Source: Variovorax fucosicus
GTDB lineage: Bacteria; Pseudomonadota; Gammaproteobacteria; Burkholderiales; Burkholderiaceae_C
Assembly: GCF_030316825.1 (NCBI RefSeq)
Contig: NZ_JASZYU010000002.1
Span: 1-64,000, forward strand
Length of the DNA stretch: 64,000 bases
Reading direction: 5' to 3'
In this document: positions 1-7,803 of the stretch, one piece after another
Numbering within the stretch: position 1 is the first letter of the stretch
Layout of the letters: each line of letters begins with the position of its first letter
Position numbers and translations under genes: made by a program
Notes under the pieces: model-generated
Told to the model about the DNA's origin: nothing
What the model saw: the letters and a program-made list of their open reading frames with translations, nothing else
Databases searched by the model: none

Positions 1-1971
1 CGTGCCGAAGCGGCACCACTCGCTGCCCACGCAGGTCTTGACCGTGCGCAGCGACTTCGCATACGCAAACCCCGAAGGCATGCCGATGTCCTTCCACACG
101 CCCGCCAGGTCTTCCTTCTTCACCCCCAACAGGTCGATGCGCTGGCCGCCGGTGACCTTCACGGTCGGGATCTTGTACTTGTCGGCCGCGTCCGCGATGC
201 GGCGCAGCTCATCGGGCGTGGTGTGCCCGCCCCACATGCGCGGAATCACCGAGTAGGTGCCGTCCTTCTGGATGTTGGCGTGGCTGCGCTCGTTGATGAA
301 GCGGCTCTGCGGATCGTCCTTGGCCTCCTTGGGCCAGGTGCTGATCAGGTAGTAGTTGACCGCCGGGCGGCAGGTGGCGCAGCCGTTGGGCGTGCGCCAG
401 CCCAGGCCCTCGTAGACCTCGGCGTGCGTCAGGTACTTCTGCGCGCGGATGGCCTCGCGCACGTCCTTGTGGCTCGCGTCGGTGCAGCCGCACACCGCCT
501 TCTTCTTGGGCGCGGCCGAGTAGTCGCCGCCGGCCGTGAACATCAGGATCTGCTCGACCAGCCCGGTGCAGGAACCACAGCTCGCACTGGCCTTGGTGTG
601 CTTCTTGACCTCGTCCAGCGTGAACAGGCCCTTGTCCTTGATCGCCTTGCAGATGGCGCCCTTGCTCACGCCGTTGCAGCCGCACACCTCGGCCTCGTCG
701 GGCATGGCAGCGGCGCTGTTGTGCCCCTCGTGGCCGGTGTCCCCGATGTTCGACTCGCCGAACATCAGCTTGTCGCGGATGTCGCTCACGCTGCGCCCGT
801 CGCGCAGGAGCTTGAAGTACCAGCTGCCGTCCACCGTGTCGCCGTACAGGCACGCGCCCACCAGCTTGTCGTCCTTGATCACCAGCTTCTTGTAGACGCC
901 GCCGAAGGGGTCGCTCATGACGATCTCCTCGGTGCCCTCGCCACCCATGAACTCGCCGGCGCTGAAGAGGTCGATGCCCGTCACCTTCAGCTTGGTCGAG
1001 GTGAGCGAGCCCAGGTAGCGCCCGATGCCGAACTGCGCCAGGTGGTTGGCCGCCACCTTGGCCTGCTCGAAGAGAGGCGCCACCAGCCCGTAGGCGATGC
1101 CGCGGTGCGCTGCGCATTCGCCCACCGAGTAGATGCGCGCATCGGTCACGGTCTGCATGGTGTCGTTCACCACGATGCCGCGGTTGCAGTGCAGCCGCAT
1201 CGATTCGGCCAGCGCCGTGTTGGGGCGGATGCCCACCGCCATCACCACCAGGTCGGCCGCAACCTCGGTGCCGTCCTTGAAGCGGATGGCCTTCACGCGG
1301 CCATCCTCGCCTCCGAGCAGATCCTGCGTCTGCGCGCCGATCAGGAATTTGAGGCCCCGGTCTTCCAGCGACTTCTGCAGGAGCTTGCCGGCCACGTCAT
1401 CCAGCTGGCGCTCCATCAGCCAGGGCATCACGTGCACCACGGTCACGTTCATGCCGCGCAGCATGAGGCCATTGGCCGCCTCCAGCCCGAGCAGGCCGCC
1501 GCCGATCACCACCGCGTTCTTGTGCGTGCGGGCGGTCTCGATCATGTAGTCGGTGTCGGCAATGTCGCGGTAGGCGATCACGCCCTTGAGGTCCTTGCCC
1601 GGCACCGGCAGCATGAATGGGTTGGAGCCGGTGCACATGAGCAGCCGGTCGTAGGCCGCCTCGGCGACGCTGCCGTCCTTGCCCACCGCGCGCACGATGC
1701 GCTTGACGCGGTCCACCTCGGTCACCGTCTTGCCCGCGTGCAGCGTGATGTGGTTCTCCGCATACCACTCCCAGCTGTTGAGCACGATCTCCTCGACCGT
1801 CTGCTCCCCGGCCAGCACCGGCGACAAGAGGATGCGGTTGTAGTTCGGATGCGGCTCCGAGCCAAACACCGTGATCTCGTACAGGTCCGGCGCTATCTTG
1901 AGCAACTCCTCCACCGCACGGACTCCGGCCATGCCGTTGCCTATGAGCACGAGTTTCATTTTTTCAGCCAT
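1..1971 (-). CDS. nirB: Assimilatory NAD(P)H nitrite reductase large subunit NirB (3' part lies outside the window)
   Basis: NirB reduces nitrite to ammonium in the cytoplasm with NAD(P)H through FAD, Fe-S clusters and sirohaem, the second step of nitrate assimilation. The visible 657 codons start MAEKMKLVLIGNGMAG, an FAD dinucleotide fold (glycines near residues 11-16). A second nucleotide-binding fold, VVIGGGLLGLEAA, lies near residue 155. Two BFD-like [2Fe-2S] segments follow (CGCNGVSKGAIC near 427 with CGSC near 464, and CGCTD near 492), then the start of the ferredoxin-like nitrite/sulfite reductase half-domain. The window ends at CVGSEWCRFGT, the first Cys pair of the sirohaem/4Fe-4S site, so roughly the last fifth of the usual 810-850 residues is missing. 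AGGAAAGG lies about 10 bases before the ATG. The gene is divergent from the kinase/phosphatase gene. Identification is firm. Confidence 0.96.
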   Translation of the reverse strand, partial: MAEKMKLVLIGNGMAGVRAVEELLKIAPDLYEITVFGSEPHPNYNRILLSPVLAGEQTVEEIVLNSWEWYAENHITLHAGKTVTEVDRVKRIVRAVGKDGSVAEAAYDRLLMCTGSNPFMLPVPGKDLKGVIAYRDIADTDYMIETARTHKNAVVIGGGLLGLEAANGLMLRGMNVTVVHVMPWLMERQLDDVAGKLLQKSLEDRGLKFLIGAQTQDLLGGEDGRVKAIRFKDGTEVAADLVVMAVGIRPNTALAESMRLHCNRGIVVNDTMQTVTDARIYSVGECAAHRGIAYGLVAPLFEQAKVAANHLAQFGIGRYLGSLTSTKLKVTGIDLFSAGEFMGGEGTEEIVMSDPFGGVYKKLVIKDDKLVGACLYGDTVDGSWYFKLLRDGRSVSDIRDKLMFGESNIGDTGHEGHNSAAAMPDEAEVCGCNGVSKGAICKAIKDKGLFTLDEVKKHTKASASCGSCTGLVEQILMFTAGGDYSAAPKKKAVCGCTDASHKDVREAIRAQKYLTHAEVYEGLGWRTPNGCATCRPAVNYYLISTWPKEAKDDPQSRFINERSHANIQKDGTYSVIPRMWGGHTTPDELRRIADAADKYKIPTVKVTGGQRIDLLGVKKEDLAGVWKDIGMPSGFAYAKSLRTVKTCVGSEWCRFGT

Positions 1972-2033
1972 GGGTTGAACCTTTCCTGGACTCAAGCAAG
2001 GGGATGCGCATGGCGCGCGTGGAGAATCGCGCC

Positions 2034-3743
2034 ATGAGCTTTGAAGTGGACATTGGCTACAGCAGCCTGCGCGGACCGCGCGACGTGAACGAGGATTTCG
2101 CCGGCGCCGTGCATGCGCCGCCGGGCGACGAGGCGCGCGGGCTGATCGCCGCGATTGCCGACGGCGTGTCCATGGGCGGCCGCGGCCTGGAGGCGGCGCA
2201 GACCACGGTGATGGGCCTTCTGGCCGACTACTTCGCCACGCCCGACACCTGGGAGCCGACCGCCGCGCTCGACCGCTTGATCGGCGCGCAGAACGCCTGG
2301 CTGGCCGACCACAATCGGCGCCGCCAGGGCAGCGGCACCGCGCTCACCACCATGACCGCACTGGTTCTGCATGGCCAGAGCTACACGTTGGCGCATGTGG
2401 GAGACACCCGTGCCTGGCACGTGCGCGAGGGCGGTGAGGCGGCCGTGCCGCTGACGCAGGACCATGCCTTCGACCATCCCGATCTGCGCAGCCGCCTGAC
2501 GCGTGCGATCGGCCTGGATGACCAGGTGCGTGTCGACTATTGCGAAGGCAATGTGCGCGTGGGCGACTGCTTTGTGCTCAGCACCGACGGCGTGCACGGC
2601 GTGCTCAAGGCGCAGCATCTCGCGGCTCTCGCACTGCAGGGCAGTGCCGGGCAGGCCAGCGAAGCACTGGTGCAGGCCGCGCTGGCGGGCGGCACGCGCG
2701 ACAACGCCACGGCCCTCGTGATTCGCGTCATCGGACTCGATGCGCGGCAACTGGACGACGAGCAGGGCGATGCGCGCCGGCTGGCACCGCCGCCCGCGCT
2801 GAAGGTGGGCGAGGTGCTCGATGGCTACGTCATCACCGCGCTGGTGGCCGATACCGGCGTTCACCTGCTCTACCAGGCGCGCGATCCGGCCACCCGCGCC
2901 CTGGTCGCGCTCAAGACCCTGCATCCGTCGCGCGCCAGCGATCCGCAAGAACGCGCGATGCTGGCGCACGAGGCCTGGCTCGGGCTGCGCGTCAGCGCGC
3001 GCGGCGAGGGCGGCTTCGTGCGGGTGCACGAGCGCAGCGAACATGCGAGCGCGCTGTACACCGTGTTCGACTGGCATGGTGGCCGCACGCTGGAACAGCT
3101 GCGCAAGTCCGGCCAGCGCGGCACGGTGGCCGAGGCGGTGGCCGCGGCCATCGAGGTGGCCAAGGCACTGGGCCGGCTGCACCGGCATGGCGTGGTGCAT
3201 CGCGACATCAAGCCCGGCAACCTGCACCTCGGCGACGACGGCCGCTGGCGCATCATCGACCTCGGCGTAGCGGTGTCCGGCCGCGAGGGCGCGGTTCAAC
3301 GCGAGTTGCATGCCGGTACGCCGAGCTACATCAACCCCGAGCAGTGGGAGGGCGCCGATGCCGATGCCGCGAGCGACCTGTTCGCACTGGGCGTCACGCT
3401 CTACCAGTGGCTGGCCGGGCGCCTGCCCTACGGCGAGATCGAGCCCTACCAGGTGGCGCGCTACCGGCGCGATCCGGTCGCGCTCTCGCGCATCCGGCCC
3501 GATGTGCCGATGTGGCTCGATCACCTCGTGCGCAAGGCCGTGGCGCGCGATCCCCGGCAACGCTTCGAGACGGCCGAAGAAATGCTGCTGGCGCTCGAAC
3601 GCGGCGCCTCCCGTCCGGTCGGTGCGCCCAGCGCCACGCCGTTGATCCGGCGCGACCCGGCGGCGCTCTACAAGATCGCGCTGGCCGTGTCGCTGCTGTT
3701 CAACGTGCTGCTGGTGGTGTGGCTGCTTTTCCTGCCGCACTGA
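2034..3743 (+). CDS. Bifunctional PP2C-type phosphatase / Ser-Thr protein kinase with C-terminal membrane anchor
   Basis: This 569-residue protein fuses a PP2C-like phosphatase (about residues 1-235) to a eukaryotic-like kinase (about 265-520). Phosphatase motifs are DVNEDF, ADGVSMGG, HVGDTRAW, STDGVHGV and DNATALVI, which hold the metal-binding aspartates. Kinase motifs are VALKTLHPS (Lys near 293), HRDIKPGN (near 389) and IIDLG in place of DFG (near 409). A hydrophobic helix (LLFNVLLVVWLLF) ends the protein and should anchor it with the catalytic domains in the cytoplasm. The start at 2034 is preferred over an in-frame ATG at 2004 because GGAGA lies 8 bases before it. It sits between nirB (divergent) and the nitrate transporter (convergent), so a regulatory role in nitrate assimilation is inferred. 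Its substrate is unknown. Confidence 0.9.
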   Translation: MSFEVDIGYSSLRGPRDVNEDFAGAVHAPPGDEARGLIAAIADGVSMGGRGLEAAQTTVMGLLADYFATPDTWEPTAALDRLIGAQNAWLADHNRRRQGSGTALTTMTALVLHGQSYTLAHVGDTRAWHVREGGEAAVPLTQDHAFDHPDLRSRLTRAIGLDDQVRVDYCEGNVRVGDCFVLSTDGVHGVLKAQHLAALALQGSAGQASEALVQAALAGGTRDNATALVIRVIGLDARQLDDEQGDARRLAPPPALKVGEVLDGYVITALVADTGVHLLYQARDPATRALVALKTLHPSRASDPQERAMLAHEAWLGLRVSARGEGGFVRVHERSEHASALYTVFDWHGGRTLEQLRKSGQRGTVAEAVAAAIEVAKALGRLHRHGVVHRDIKPGNLHLGDDGRWRIIDLGVAVSGREGAVQRELHAGTPSYINPEQWEGADADAASDLFALGVTLYQWLAGRLPYGEIEPYQVARYRRDPVALSRIRPDVPMWLDHLVRKAVARDPRQRFETAEEMLLALERGASRPVGAPSATPLIRRDPAALYKIALAVSLLFNVLLVVWLLFLPH

Positions 3744-3757
3744 ACCGACCTGTAGTG

Positions 3758-5020
3758 TCATTGGCGTGCGGTGGTGCGGGCGCCGGCGGGCTTGGCCGGG
3801 GCCGACGGCGTGGTGCGGGCGCGACCGCCTTTTTCTGCCCAGGTGCGCGTCCAGCGGATCTGCATCACGCGCATGACGCCCAGCATGACCATCGACAGCA
3901 CGGCGAAGAAGACGAAGCCCCAAAGGTAGGTGCCCAGGTACTGCTTCGACAGGCCCATCGCGTTGGGCACCAGCCCGCCGCCGAGCGCGCCGATCTCGCC
4001 GATCATCGAGCCGGCCACCGCCGTGCTGGTCGGCCAGCGCAGCGGTACCAGTTGGAACAGGGCGCCGTTGCCGGCGCCCAGCGCGGCAAAGGTCACGATC
4101 AGCAGCAGCGTGGTGAGCGTCAGCGAGGCCGATGAGAAGCCCACCAGCGCAAGCCCCACGGCCACCACCAGCAGCACCAGCGTCAGCGTGTTGACGCCGC
4201 CCCAGCGGTCCGAAATCCAGCCGCCGACGATGCGGACCGCCGCGCCCATGAAGGCCGCCAGCATGGTCAGTTGCCCGGCCTGCACCTTGCTCACGCCGAA
4301 CTGGTCGTAGTAGTAGGAGGGCAGGAAGGTGATGAGGCCGATGAAGCCGCCGAAGGTCACGCCGTAGATCAGGCTGAACACCCAGCCGTCCTTCTCGAAC
4401 AGGCAGGCAATGTGCTCACGGAAGCTGGCATGGCTGTCGACGTCGGGCGGCTCCTTGGCGAACAGGATCATCACGATCATCGGCAGCAGGATGGCGCCCG
4501 CCGCCACGCCGTACACGCTCTGCCAGCCCAGCCACTGCGCCAGCGGCGGCGCCACCAGCACCGACACCGCGGTGCCGACGTTGCCCGCGCCCACCAGGCC
4601 CATGGCCAGGCCCTTGTGCTGCGGCGGGAACCAGCCCGAGCCGAGCGACAGCGCGACGCCGAAGCTCGCGCCGGCAATGCCCAGCAGCACGCCCATGGCG
4701 AGCAGGTCGTTGAAGCTCTTCACGAAGAAGAAGCCGAACAGCATTGCCACGGCGATGAGGCCCATCTCGACCAGCGTGGCGTTCTTGCGGCCGATGTACT
4801 GGGACAGGATGCCCAGCGGGAAGCGCATCAGCGCGCCGGCAATGATCGGCACCGACAGCATCAGGCCCTTCTCGGCCGGCGTGAGGTTGAAGGTTTCGCC
4901 GATGAAGGGCGCCATGGCACCGTTCAGAACCCATATGCAGCATGAGAACGAGAAATAGAGAAACGCTGCAAAGAGGGTGGGTGAGTGGCCCGATCTCAGA
5001 AAGCTCTTGAAGGTCGACAT
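3758..5020 (-). CDS. Nitrate/nitrite MFS transporter (NarK/NasA type)
   Basis: A 420-residue major facilitator protein with about 12 predicted membrane segments that should import nitrate across the inner membrane for assimilation. Family features are the first helix with FSCCIWVLNGAMAPFIGE, the helix-2 stretch GLMLSVPIIAGALMRFPLG with the arginine typical of nitrate carriers, and the glycine-rich stretch GLVGAGNVGTAVSVLVAPPLA. The start MSTFKSFLRSG at 5020 is chosen because the 16 residues that an upstream start would add are not hydrophobic and not transporter-like. The tail after the last helix is basic and Ala/Pro-rich. The gene converges on the kinase/phosphatase gene and is divergent from the ANTAR regulator. 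Family assignment is firm; whether it is a NarK1-type symporter or NarK2-type antiporter is not decided. Confidence 0.93.
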   Translation of the reverse strand: MSTFKSFLRSGHSPTLFAAFLYFSFSCCIWVLNGAMAPFIGETFNLTPAEKGLMLSVPIIAGALMRFPLGILSQYIGRKNATLVEMGLIAVAMLFGFFFVKSFNDLLAMGVLLGIAGASFGVALSLGSGWFPPQHKGLAMGLVGAGNVGTAVSVLVAPPLAQWLGWQSVYGVAAGAILLPMIVMILFAKEPPDVDSHASFREHIACLFEKDGWVFSLIYGVTFGGFIGLITFLPSYYYDQFGVSKVQAGQLTMLAAFMGAAVRIVGGWISDRWGGVNTLTLVLLVVAVGLALVGFSSASLTLTTLLLIVTFAALGAGNGALFQLVPLRWPTSTAVAGSMIGEIGALGGGLVPNAMGLSKQYLGTYLWGFVFFAVLSMVMLGVMRVMQIRWTRTWAEKGGRARTTPSAPAKPAGARTTARQ

Positions 5021-5229
5021 GGCAACAGGCGGTACAAATGCCGCAACGCAGCCATCGCGCGGCCGCATCGTCGGACTGGTTGGGGGGAGGTTGCCGGCGG
5101 CGTTGCCGGCGGACGGGGTGTCAGGTCAGGCGCTGGTTGCGCCAGGAGCTCTCGCGAGGCCGCGGGAGTCACACCAAAGCGGTGCTTCGTTACACCGCGA
5201 GCAATGAGTGGAGCAAAAAGCGTGCCTGA
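5021..5229 (-). promoter_or_regulatory. GC-rich leader of the nitrate transporter gene, candidate antitermination target
   Basis: About 209 bases separate the transporter start from the ANTAR gene. Read on the minus strand, the stretch contains several short inverted repeats: CACC/GGTG around a five-base loop, GGCGC/GCGCC around a five-base loop, and overlapping GCCGGC copies. ANTAR proteins act on leader RNAs with two hairpins whose hexaloops carry conserved A and G. I could not demonstrate such a pair here by eye, so the regulatory role rests on position and the neighbouring regulator. Confidence 0.3.
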
Positions 5230-6567
5230 ATGGTTTCGCTGCTTCCCCTTATGCTTTCCACAGTGACGCCGCACTCCAACACCCCGATCTCCCTGCATTG
5301 CCTGACGCCCGGTTCAGCGGATACGCATGACCTGCCCGAGGGCGTGCGCCGGGCGCTCGCCGATCCCGGGCTGGCCGTTGTCCACCACCGAGAGTTCGGG
5401 ACGCTGCCGCCCCCCAGCGACAAAAAGGAGGCCGACGAGGCGCAGCTTCTGATCTGCGCCCCGGCGGACATGGACAAGGTGCTCGAGCTGCTGGGTGCAT
5501 GGGCCGGGTCGCCACCGTGGCCGGTGAGCCTCCTGAGTCCCCCGCTGGATGCGGCGGTGCACGAGGAGCTGATCCGCGCTGGCGTCCACGCCTGGGCCGC
5601 CGTGGATGCCATCAATGAAGCCGGGCTTGCGGCCCTGCTCGCCCGGTCGCGGGCACGCTGGCGCCGCGAGGCCGCGTTGCGCGTCGAACTGGTGCAGTTG
5701 CGCACGCGAATGGACGAGCGCAAGTGGGTCGACAAGGCCAAGGGCCTTCTGATGCTGGCGCGCGGCATGGGCGAGGACGAAGCATTTGCACTGTTGCGGC
5801 GTGCCGCCATGCACGCCAATCTCCGGCTGGGAGAAGTGTCGCGCTCCGTCGTGGACGCCGCCCAGTGGGCGGAGGCGATCAACCGCGCCGGCCAGCTGCG
5901 CATGCAGGCCCAGCGGCTGTCGCGGCTGGCAGCGCAGGCGCTGGCCGGCGTGGATGTGTCGCGCAGCCGCGAGCAGCGCGGGCAATCCGTGGAGCGCGTG
6001 CAGGAGAACCTCGGATTTCTCGACGGCCTGGGTCTGGTCGACGAAGCCGCTGCGGCGCTCGATCGCACCAAGGCGGCATGGCGATCGCTCCAGGCCGCAT
6101 GGACGCCGCGCGTGGCCGCGCCGGCGATGGCCGTCATCGATGCCGCGGCGGAGGCGCTGCTGCGGAGCGCCGACGCACTCACGGCGGTGCTGGAGCGCGC
6201 GAGCGGGCGGCGGGCGCTGCGGATCATCAACCTCTGCGGGCGGCAACGCATGCTGGCGGAGCGGCTTGCCAAGGATGCGCTGCTGGCCTTGACCCAGGCG
6301 GCCGATCAGGGCCCCGGGCTGGCGTCCACGGCGGACGAGTTCGAGAAGGCCTTGCGCGAACTGGAAAACGCGCCACTGACGTCGCCCGAGATCCGCACCG
6401 CGCTGGGCAAGGCGCGCGACGAATGGCTTCGCCTTGCGCGCGGCGTGCAGGGCATCAACCGGCCGCAGGGCGGCCTGGAACTGGTGCGATCGGCTGAAGC
6501 GCTGGTCGACACCTTCGACCACCTCGCCGCACAGTACGAACACAGCGTCCAGGTCATCATGTCCTGA
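5230..6567 (+). CDS. ANTAR-domain nitrate-responsive regulator with two P-box (PilJ/NarX-like) sensor motifs
   Basis: A soluble protein of up to 445 residues. The N-terminal about 150 residues resemble a degenerate receiver domain. An ANTAR RNA-binding helix bundle follows at about 160-210 (ERKWVDKAKGLLMLARGM, then EDEAFALLRRAAM). The C-terminal half carries two similar motifs, INRAGQLRMQAQRLSRL (near 217) and INLCGRQRMLAERLAKD (near 333), which match the P-box of NarX/PilJ-type nitrate-sensing domains. ANTAR proteins antiterminate transcription of leader RNAs; in Klebsiella NasR a nitrate-sensing NIT domain is fused to ANTAR. The domain order here differs, but nitrate-controlled antitermination of narK and nirB is the obvious inference. 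The start is uncertain: ATG 5230 or ATG 5251, with GGAG only at about 5212. Confidence 0.82.
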   Translation: MVSLLPLMLSTVTPHSNTPISLHCLTPGSADTHDLPEGVRRALADPGLAVVHHREFGTLPPPSDKKEADEAQLLICAPADMDKVLELLGAWAGSPPWPVSLLSPPLDAAVHEELIRAGVHAWAAVDAINEAGLAALLARSRARWRREAALRVELVQLRTRMDERKWVDKAKGLLMLARGMGEDEAFALLRRAAMHANLRLGEVSRSVVDAAQWAEAINRAGQLRMQAQRLSRLAAQALAGVDVSRSREQRGQSVERVQENLGFLDGLGLVDEAAAALDRTKAAWRSLQAAWTPRVAAPAMAVIDAAAEALLRSADALTAVLERASGRRALRIINLCGRQRMLAERLAKDALLALTQAADQGPGLASTADEFEKALRELENAPLTSPEIRTALGKARDEWLRLARGVQGINRPQGGLELVRSAEALVDTFDHLAAQYEHSVQVIMS

Positions 6568-6635
6568 TGGCCATGGAGCCGGGTGGGGGCGCCGTTGCAT
6601 TGACAGCGCCTGCGCGGGACGAAACAATCCCCGTG

Positions 6636-6652
6636 TTGTACGACATCGTATG
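6636..6652. promoter_or_regulatory. Imperfect inverted repeat upstream of the lactonase gene
   Basis: TTGTACGA and TCGTATGA are separated by CA, about 45 bases before the lactonase start. The left half resembles the short GT-N3-AC half-sites bound by FadR-type GntR regulators. No cognate regulator gene adjoins it, so this is only a candidate operator. Confidence 0.2.
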
Positions 6653-6696
6653 ACGGCAAATTGCCAACGCTATAACCTATAAAAGGAGACGATTTC

Positions 6697-7797
6697 ATGC
6701 AAACGCGTACGAGGTGGTTCTACGGCCAGGCCTGGCCGGCTTGGCTGTCGGGAGCGGCCATGCTGCTGTTGGCGGCAGGCGCCCAGGCCGGAACCTTTGT
6801 CTATGTTTCGAATGCCGACAGCCAGGAGATCTCGGTGCTCGAACTCGACCGGGCCCAGGGACAACTCAAGCCGGTGGAAACCGTCGGGGTTGCCGGCACC
6901 GTGATGCCGATGGTCGTGAGCGCGGACAAACGGTTCCTGTACGCGGCGCTGCGTTCCCAGCCCTTCCGGGTCACCAGTTTCGCGATCGACGGTGGCAGTG
7001 GCCGGCTGCGCAAACTGGGTGAAGCACCCCTGGCCGACAGCATGGCCAACATCGACCTGGATGCCACCGGCCGATGGTTGTTCGCAGCGTCCTACCCGGG
7101 GCACAAGATCACCGTCAACGCCATTGGCAAGGACGGTGCGGTGGGCGCCATACAGCAGCTGATTCCGACCGCACCCAATGCCCATGCCATCCATGCCGAC
7201 GCGTCCAACCGCTACGTGCTGGCAAGCAGCCTCGGCGGGGACAACCTTTCGATCTGGCGCTTCGATGCCGAGAAGGGGCAGCTCACGCCAAGCGACCCGC
7301 CTCTGGTTTCCAGCGCACCGAAGTCGGGCCCGCGTCATTTCGCCTGGGACAAGGCGCAGCGTTTCTTCTACCTGCTGAACGAGCTCGATGCGTCGCTCTA
7401 CACCTATGCCTGGGACAGCGCGCGCGGGACGTTGCGCGAGTTGCAGCGAACCACCACCTTGCCAGCCGGCTTTGCAGCCAAGCCCTGGGCGGCAGACCTG
7501 CATCTGACGCCTGACGGCAAGTACTTGTACGCTTCCGAGCGAACCTCCAGCACGATCTCCGCGTTCCGGGTCGATCCGGCCAGCGGCCTGCTGCAGCCGC
7601 TCGGGCAGACGCCGACCGAAAAGACGCCACGCGGATTCGCCATCGATTCGACCGGCCGCTACCTGGTGGTCGCGGGACAGGAGTCCCACAGCGTGTCGGT
7701 GCACCCCATCGATGCCGCGAGCGGCGCCTTGGGTGCGCCCAAGAGCCTGGCCGTCGGCAAGAACCCGAACTGGATCGAAATCGTCGATCTGCCCTGA
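6697..7797 (+). CDS. Exported beta-propeller lactonase-family protein (6-phosphogluconolactonase-like)
   Basis: A 366-residue protein with a Sec signal peptide (hydrophobic core GAAMLLLAAGAQAG, cleavage likely after about residue 31) and a seven-bladed propeller of the Pgl/lactonase family. Repeating blade signatures include FVYVSNADSQEISVLELD, RFLYAALRSQ, RWLFAASYPG, RYVLASSLGGDN, KYLYASERTSSTISAF and RYLVVAGQESHSVSV. Cytoplasmic family members hydrolyse 6-phosphogluconolactone. The exported location here argues for another lactone or ring substrate in the periplasm. AAGGAG lies 10-15 bases before the ATG. It converges on the FAD hydroxylase gene with only six bases between the stops and shows no operon partner. 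The family is firm, the substrate unknown. Confidence 0.85.
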   Translation: MQTRTRWFYGQAWPAWLSGAAMLLLAAGAQAGTFVYVSNADSQEISVLELDRAQGQLKPVETVGVAGTVMPMVVSADKRFLYAALRSQPFRVTSFAIDGGSGRLRKLGEAPLADSMANIDLDATGRWLFAASYPGHKITVNAIGKDGAVGAIQQLIPTAPNAHAIHADASNRYVLASSLGGDNLSIWRFDAEKGQLTPSDPPLVSSAPKSGPRHFAWDKAQRFFYLLNELDASLYTYAWDSARGTLRELQRTTTLPAGFAAKPWAADLHLTPDGKYLYASERTSSTISAFRVDPASGLLQPLGQTPTEKTPRGFAIDSTGRYLVVAGQESHSVSVHPIDAASGALGAPKSLAVGKNPNWIEIVDLP

Positions 7798-7803
7798 AGC
7801 GCG

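Noticed and set aside
223..2037. Long plus-strand open frame of 604 codons
   Set aside because: Antisense to nirB, which has complete domain motifs; the frame is a high-G+C shadow with no protein-family features.
1992..3923. Long minus-strand open frame of 643 codons
   Set aside because: Antisense to the kinase/phosphatase gene, whose motifs are clear; the amino-acid composition (His, Arg, Gly, Ala) is that of a shadow frame.
5021..5229. Two-hairpin ANTAR target RNA in the narK leader
   Set aside because: Short inverted repeats are present but hexaloops with the conserved A and G could not be shown by eye; kept only as a weak regulatory candidate.
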